From Papio anubis (taxonomy: Eukaryota > Chordata > Mammalia > Primates > Cercopithecidae), in NCBI RefSeq assembly GCF_008728515.1, contig NC_044991.1, positions 36,846,968 through 36,910,967 on the forward strand: DNA of 64,000 nt. The letters run 5' to 3'. Made by a program: the position numbers and the translations under genes. Positions 59,640 to 64,000 of this stretch are shown piece after piece; position 1 is the first letter of the stretch, and each line of letters opens with the position of its first letter. Under the pieces are notes generated by a model that did not search any database, was not told the origin of the DNA, and was given only the letters and a program-made list of their open reading frames with translations.

Positions 59640-59770
59640 TTGTCTACATTTCGCTCATTGTCCGCAGCTTAGCAATCGGTTTGTATTTGTGTTTGCCCGG
59701 GTCCGACCACCCAGGACGTGCCGACGAGGGGCTCGCTCTAACCTGGGCCATTGTCACCCACGTCACATAC
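59640..59770. promoter_or_regulatory. Candidate SHH-responsive enhancer core: GLI site with flanking SOX motifs
   Basis: GACCACCCA at 59705-59713 is an exact GLI consensus. CATTGT (59656-59661) and CCATTGT (59748-59754, reverse ACAATGG) are SOX motifs about 45 bp on either side. The site is about 1.9 kb upstream of the proximal promoter. Mouse Nkx2.2 is a direct Gli target with a Gli- and Sox-dependent enhancer about 2 kb upstream, so position and composition both agree. Binding is not shown here. Confidence 0.7.
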
Positions 59771-60020
59771 TGGGGACGAGGCAGCGAGGGCTGCAGAAAG
59801 CCGCCGAGCGGCTAAGGGAGAGGTGCCCTCACCCGGCGCTGGCAACCCGGGGGCAGCCGGGGCGCGGCGGCGGCCGCGGCAGCTGCGCCCAAGGAGGACT
59901 CGGCGCCCGCGCGCTCAGCTCGACCCGAGCCCAGGCAGCCCAGGTTGTGGGAAGACTAGACCTGGACCCCGCAGGGGCGGCCTTCTGTGCTCCTCCCCGC
60001 CCCCAGACAAAGCTCCTTCC
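59690..60020. promoter_or_regulatory. CpG-rich island B
   Basis: CpG-dense segment (gcggcggccgcggc near 59865) directly downstream of the GLI/SOX cluster. No credible coding gene. Confidence 0.55.
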
Positions 60021-61295
60021 TGACACTCGTCTGGGGCGAACGAGCATCAGGTAGCCATTCTACCTCCCCGCACCCCCCCAAAAAAATTTTTTAACTATGA
60101 GTGCGGCGTGGTCTTTTCCAACCCCAGCGCCGAGGAGGAGGTGCAAGTCCCGGGAAAGTTCAGTTCCCAGAGCGGAGAGTGGTTGGAAACTTCACACTAA
60201 CCTGACTTAACCTGGAAACGTGGAGCGCGTACTCCGAACGCGCCCAGGGCATCCAAAAGGAGACCACACTAAAGAACTCGCGTGGGAGAAGAAAACAGGG
60301 AAGAAAACGCAGCATCGTCGGGCCACCCAGCAACCCCCCCTCCCCCGCAGCTTTCTGGGTCCTCACCCAGGCTGGAGACACAACCCCCACCCCCACCTCC
60401 GCAATCCCGCCCAGCCGCCTTCCCGCTGCTCCACCTCTAGCCGGAGGCTGGAGAGGGAGGGGACCGGAGAGGGAGGGATAATAGAGGGCAGGAAAGAGCA
60501 GGGCCGTCTGCCCTTTCCTCCACCCGGGGAAAGAGGCCCGCAGAGCCCAGAGGCAGCGGGGCCAGGGTCCGACCCCAGCCGAAGTTAGAGCTCCTCACTC
60601 TTACCCCGCCCTCCCCGGGACCGCCCGCAAAGCAGAAAGTGAACTGCGCGTCCTCCTTGGCCGCAAAGAGGTGGAGGCGGGGGGTTAGGGGTGGGAGGTA
60701 GGGGGAGGCGGAGTGAAGGAAATAAATGAGTCTTTAGCAAATAAAGGGCGGCTGGAAGGGGGCGGGTCGCTTGATGGTGGCTCTGGCCCGCCCGGAGCGG
60801 AGCTCTCTCCTGGGTTTCGGGCTCTCTCGCGGTTAACTGGAATCAATTACTTGCCTTGTCATTTCTAGCACTCATCCTTAAGCCTCAACCAAAATATTGA
60901 CCTAGGAGGCTTACAGAAGTTGGGCTCTTGCCATTTGAACCGGATCTTGTTTAGGGAACCACCAGCGATGGAAAGGAGAGATTTCCGCAGCTCGGCCTTC
61001 GCCCCCTCCCCCTTTTCCAAAGGAGCCACAAATCGCCAATTTTCCGGCTTGCTGGGGGTGGGTGCGCGGGGGCGGGGAGGTAGGAACCGGTGAATGTTAA
61101 AGAGGATTTTTCCTTCCTCCTGGTTTCTGTTTTGTTTTCTCTCCTCCTCCTCCCCACCCCCACCTTTTTTAAGATGCAATTTGTTAAAACGGCCCTTTCA
61201 AGTGTGTGGACTCGCGAGCGACGCGGTGGCCCTTTGTATGTAAATACTGGGTTTTAAAAAAAAAAAAAAAAAAAAAAGGCTCGCCCCGTCTTTGC

Positions 61296-61305
61296 AATTA
61301 ATTGA
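61296..61305. promoter_or_regulatory. Palindromic homeodomain site CAATTAATTG
   Basis: This is a perfect 10-bp palindrome containing two overlapping TAAT/ATTA cores, about 290 bp upstream of the CArG/TATA element. It is a typical target for paired or homodimeric homeodomain proteins. Confidence 0.4.
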
Positions 61306-61401
61306 CACGTTACACCTCTCATCTTGCTCTAGAGGGCCGTTGGCTGGGAGCGCGGAGCTCCCCAAAACCCACAATTTCACATCTGCAAATACTGTCTTCA
61401 T

Positions 61402-61409
61402 CCACTTGA
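61402..61409 (-). promoter_or_regulatory. NK2-type binding site near NKX2-2 promoter
   Basis: A second exact CCACTTGA lies about 175 bp upstream of the CArG/TATA element. Related CAAGTG cores lie at 61198-61204 and about 61965. The cluster suggests autoregulation. Confidence 0.4.
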
Positions 61410-61448
61410 CTCCCAAGACCCGCCCACACGTGGCCAACCTTTGCGTTT

Positions 61449-61563
61449 TTAATGTCTCTTCCCCCTTTTTTCCACCCTTCTCCCGCTCCCTCTCTCCCTC
61501 CCCCTCCCTCCCTCTTTCTTTCCCTCCCTCCCTCTCTTTCTCCCCCTCTCCCCCCCTCCCCAG
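61449..61563 (+). promoter_or_regulatory. NKX2-2: Polypyrimidine tract and splice acceptor upstream of NKX2-2 coding exon
   Basis: More than 100 bases are almost purely C/T (CCCT and CTTT repeats) and end in ccccag at 61563. That is an excellent 3' splice site, which would start an exon at 61564, 441 bp before the ATG. It implies transcripts from a more distal first exon. The uninterrupted homopyrimidine run could also form triplex DNA; that is inference. Confidence 0.6.
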
Positions 61564-62004
61564 GTTCGTGAGTGGAGCCCAGCCTTATATGGACTGATCG
61601 CTCGGGCAATGGCCCATTTTTTCCTCGCCACCAGCCGCCACCGCGCGCCGAGCGGCCGCCTGAGCCCAAGCTGACGCCGCCTTGGCACCCCTCCTGGAGT
61701 TACAAACTAAGGCCGGGGCCCACGGCGCTCGGCGCGCAGGCCGCCCGGCTCCCTGCGTCCATTTCCGAGTGCTTTCAAAGAAGACAGAGGCACTGGGTTG
61801 GGCTTCATTTTTTTCCTCCCCATCCCCAGTTTCTTTCTCTTTTTAAAAATAATAATTATCCCAATAATTAAAGCCAATTCCCCCCTCCCCTCCCCCAGTC
61901 CCTCCCCCCAGCTCCCCCCTCCCCCGCCCGCCGGGGCTGGGGAGCGCCACGAATTGACCAAGTGAAGCTACAACTTTGCGACATAAATTTTGGGGTCTGG
62001 AACC
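61564..62004 (+). promoter_or_regulatory. NKX2-2: NKX2-2 proximal promoter / 5' UTR of first coding exon
   Basis: About 440 bp of GC- and pyrimidine-rich sequence lies directly upstream of the ATG. Near its start, CCTTATATGG (61583-61592) is both a TATA-like element and an exact CArG match. Its distance to the ATG fits the few-hundred-base 5' UTR of NKX2-2 mRNA. I cannot place the transcription start site from sequence alone. It is flanked on the left by a splice acceptor, so the same sequence may serve as a promoter-driven exon and as an internal exon of longer transcripts. Confidence 0.65.
61583..61592 (+). promoter_or_regulatory. CArG box / TATA-like element CCTTATATGG
   Basis: Exact match to CC(A/T)6GG, the SRF consensus, and a plausible TATA element for the proximal start site. 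Confidence 0.5.
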
Positions 62005-62340
62005 ATGTCGCTGACCAACACAAAGACGGGGTTTTCGGTCAAGGACATCTTAGACCTGCCGGACACCAACGATGAGGAGGGCTCTGTGGCCGAAGGGCCG
62101 GAGGAAGAGAACGAGGGGCCCGAGCCAGCCAAGAGGGCCGGGCCGCTGGGGCAGGGCGCCCTGGACGCGGTGCAGAGCCTGCCCCTGAAGAACCCCTTCT
62201 ACGACAGCAGCGACAACCCGTACACGCGCTGGCTGGCCAGCACCGAGGGCCTCCAGTACTCCCGTAAGTAGCAAAACTTGGCTGCCGAGGCCGTGGTCCC
62301 CTCCATTCCTGCGGCCGCAGCCTGGGCTGGACGCTGGGAG
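61600..62340. promoter_or_regulatory. NKX2-2: CpG island C over NKX2-2 first coding exon
   Basis: CpG-rich sequence spans the 5' UTR and first coding exon, as expected for a developmental transcription factor promoter. Confidence 0.6.
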
Positions 62341-63751
62341 TGAAAAGGGAAGGGGCCATGTAAGCCCAGACCCCTTCACCCGGATTCCTAGAAAGATTTT
62401 AAACACTTGTATAGGATGTCCTCTGCCCTCCTCTTCAAGCCCCCTTAGTTCCGGGAAAGAACTTGGTCTCCAAAATTTATTTTCAACGCGAGAAATTAAG
62501 GAGAAAGAGGGAGAAGGGCTATACCTCCCAGGGGCTGGTATGTGATGTCAACTGGGACTGATGGCTCCAGCCGCAGCCCCCGGACTCCGGCCGCTGGGAG
62601 GGACTGGCCTGGCGCCCTGGAGGTAGTCAGCGAGCCTCGTCCGGGTACGGGTGGAGGGTGGGGAGGCTTTGGGTGGCCCGGGTATAAATAGCTCACCCTG
62701 CCCCCTGCGCGATCATAGAGGACGCTTTGTGCGGTGCAGGGGGTGTCTAGAAGGCCCGAAAGCAGAAACGAAAGCCCCAAAAACCTGCCTTAAATGACCA
62801 AGCCGATCAATGCTGGGATTGTGGGGGTTTTCTTTTAAAAATCTGCCCACGTCTCTCCGGAGAGGAAACCGCTTAAGGGGGCCGGAGCCCTTAACCCGCG
62901 ATGATCTTCAGTGCGCCACTCCCCCCAAAATTCTCACCCACGCTATGTGAGCCCCTTGAAACGCGAGCCCCTAGGCCCCACTCCTGCGGATTTCCCTCTT
63001 TACCCTGGGAGGCCCCGACATCCTCGTGAGGCGTAGAGCAAGGCAGGGGTCACGGCAAAGGCAGCGGGGCTGGGCTGCCAGGCGCGGAGGTCCAGGGTCG
63101 CACGGAGGATCCAGGGTGCTCCGAGTCTGGTGCAGGCTGCGCGCGGCCTCCAGACGCCTGACGCGCTTCTCTCTCCCCCTCCCCCCAGTGCACGGTCTGG
63201 CGGCAGGCGCGCCCCCTCAGGACTCAAGCTCCAAGTCCCCGGAGCCCTCGGCCGACGAGTCACCGGACAATGACAAGGAGACCCCGGGCGGCGGGGGGGA
63301 CGCTGGCAAGAAGCGGAAGCGGCGGGTGCTTTTCTCCAAGGCGCAGACCTACGAGCTGGAGCGGCGCTTTCGGCAGCAGCGGTACCTGTCGGCGCCGGAG
63401 CGCGAGCACCTGGCCAGCCTCATTCGCCTCACGCCCACGCAGGTCAAGATCTGGTTCCAGAACCACCGCTACAAGATGAAGCGCGCCCGGGCCGAGAAAG
63501 GTATGGAGGTGACGCCCCTGCCCTCGCCGCGCCGGGTGGCTGTGCCCGTCTTGGTCAGGGACGGCAAACCGTGCCACGCGCTCAAAGCCCAGGACCTGGC
63601 AGCCGCCACCTTCCAGGCGGGCATTCCCTTTTCGGCCTACAGCGCGCAGTCGCTGCAGCACATGCAGTACAACGCCCAGTACAGCTCGGCCAGCACCCCC
63701 CAGTACCCGACAGCACACCCCCTGGTCCAGGCCCAGCAGTGGACTTGGTGA
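62005..63751 (+). CDS. NKX2-2: NKX2-2, NK2 homeobox 2 transcription factor (two coding exons)
   Basis: Join of 62005-62263 and 63189-63751: 822 nt, 273 residues, the usual NKX2-2 length. The product is a nuclear DNA-binding factor needed for ventral neural tube (V3, oligodendrocyte) and pancreatic endocrine fates; in neural tube it acts mainly as a Groucho/TLE-dependent repressor. Visible domains: N-terminal TN/eh1-like motif (about residues 9-20, FSVKDILDL), acidic linker, homeodomain at 128-187 with WFQNHRYKMK in helix 3 and the NK2-hallmark Tyr at homeodomain position 54 (residue 181), and the NK2-specific domain near 203-215 (VAVPVLVRDGKPC). The C-terminus ends in QQWTW. The intron splits the Leu87 codon (TCC C|gtaagt ... 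cag|TG CAC). The ATG at 62005 is preceded by AACC. An in-frame upstream TTG at 61990 is not a credible start. Nothing is truncated or shifted in the coding sequence. Confidence 0.99.
62264..63188 (+). other. NKX2-2: NKX2-2 coding intron (925 bp)
   Basis: The donor is gtaagt at 62264-62269. The acceptor is a C-rich tract ending in cccccag at 63188. The reading frame is retained only if this intron is removed; reading through from exon 1 stops at 62271. The intron contains a TATAAATAG motif at 62683-62691. Confidence 0.97.
62683..62691 (+). promoter_or_regulatory. Intronic TATA box motif
   Basis: TATAAATAG lies in a GC-rich setting within the coding intron, about 500 bp upstream of exon 2. It could mark an internal promoter; no other core element is certain. 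Confidence 0.3.
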
Positions 63752-63830
63752 GCGCCGCCCCAACGAGACTCGCGGCCCCAGGCCCAGGCCCCACCCTGGC
63801 GGCGGTGGCGGCGAGGAGGCCTCGGTCCTT
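63000..63830. promoter_or_regulatory. NKX2-2: CpG island D over NKX2-2 second coding exon
   Basis: High GC and CpG density runs across the intron end, the homeodomain exon and the early 3' UTR. Islands over the whole gene body are typical of Polycomb-regulated homeobox loci. Confidence 0.6.
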
Positions 63831-64000
63831 ATGGTGGTTATTACTATTATTATAATTATTATTATGGAGTCGAGTTGACTCTCGGCTCCATTAGGGAGGC
63901 ATCGGGAGGTTGCCTGCGTCTCCTTGGAGTGGCAGATTCCATCCACCCAGTTCTGCCCATGCCTCTCCTTCTGAACCTTTGGAGAGGGCTGAACTCTACG
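63752..64000 (+). other. NKX2-2: NKX2-2 3' UTR (start; continues past window)
   Basis: This follows the TGA at 63749-63751. A GC-rich first part passes into an ATT-rich stretch (about 63838-63866). No AATAAA is seen before the window ends, so the polyadenylation site lies outside. Confidence 0.85.
63838..63866 (+). repeat. (ATT)n-like short tandem repeat in NKX2-2 3' UTR
   Basis: Alternating ATT/ATA triplets make up about 28 bp of AT-only sequence within otherwise GC-rich UTR. Confidence 0.7.

Larger units (their letters stand above)
60060..61448. other. Repeat-poor proximal upstream region of NKX2-2
   Basis: No transposon recognised. It contains GC boxes (gggcggg near 60770), an AATAAAG element (about 60741), a 23-base A run near 61256-61278, the palindromic homeodomain site and NK2-type sites. 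It is probably promoter-proximal regulatory DNA. Confidence 0.5.

Noticed and set aside
63026..63751. Plus-strand open frame that starts in the NKX2-2 intron
   Set aside because: It is exon 2 read back into the intron. The splice acceptor at 63188 and the family alignment define the true exon.
63260..63946. Long minus-strand open frame (228 codons) opposite the NKX2-2 homeodomain exon
   Set aside because: Antisense shadow of GC-rich coding sequence: no domain, no splice logic, low-complexity Ile and Pro runs from the 3' UTR repeat.
1..64000. CRISPR arrays, tRNA or rRNA genes, bacterial operons
   Set aside because: None seen; the tandem repeats present are eukaryotic microsatellites or LTR repeats.

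Overview
This is vertebrate nuclear DNA with the density of Alu, L1, MaLR and class I endogenous retrovirus (ERV) copies expected of a catarrhine primate. The only intact gene is NKX2-2, the NK2-class homeobox transcription factor, at the right end on the + strand (coding exons 62005-62263 and 63189-63751, 273 codons plus stop). The rest is about 60 kb of its upstream flank. The AluY copy at 22488-22797 carries bases I associate with Old World monkey AluY subfamilies (for example 'ccgtctcgg' and 'caagcttgag') and has a perfect 17-bp target-site duplication. I therefore infer a macaque, baboon or vervet-like species rather than human, but from repeat diagnostics alone.

Layout. 1-29.7 kb is gene-poor, AT-leaning DNA with L1M remnants, MER5A-like DNA transposons, MIRs, MaLR LTRs (MSTB-like solo LTR at 23767-24170, several MLT1), about 17 Alus and several microsatellites, including a GGAA array at 12361-12436 and a CAATA array near 27.1 kb. 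29.74-37.65 kb is a rearranged ERV9/LTR12-type element. Broken pol, pro, gag, leader and the 3' end of an LTR lie on the minus strand. They abut a plus-strand env transmembrane segment, a polypurine tract and a nearly complete LTR12C-like LTR (36133-37650). 37.7-52.4 kb is again gene-free with old L1 and MaLR pieces.

52.4-64 kb is the NKX2-2 regulatory domain: low in repeats and rich in CpG. It holds a CpG island at about 52.85-53.98 kb with two strong splice donors (53118 and 53987). A long polypyrimidine tract and acceptor sit just before the coding exon (exon start 61564), which suggests alternative distal first exons. A consensus GLI site (59705-59713) is flanked by two SOX motifs about 1.9 kb upstream of the proximal promoter, where a Sonic-hedgehog-responsive Nkx2.2 enhancer is known in mouse. 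There are also a tandem forkhead site (57056-57070), a CArG box (61583-61592), a palindromic homeodomain site (61296-61305) and NK2-type sites suggesting autoregulation. Together these fit known control of NKX2-2 by SHH/GLI with SOX in ventral neural tube and by FOXA/bHLH factors in pancreatic endocrine cells. All motif-based claims are sequence matches, not demonstrated binding.

I found no tRNA, rRNA or CRISPR features and no second protein-coding gene. I see no evidence of a wholly novel system. The most unusual structures are the head-to-head ERV9 rearrangement and the arrangement of candidate NKX2-2 promoters and enhancers.
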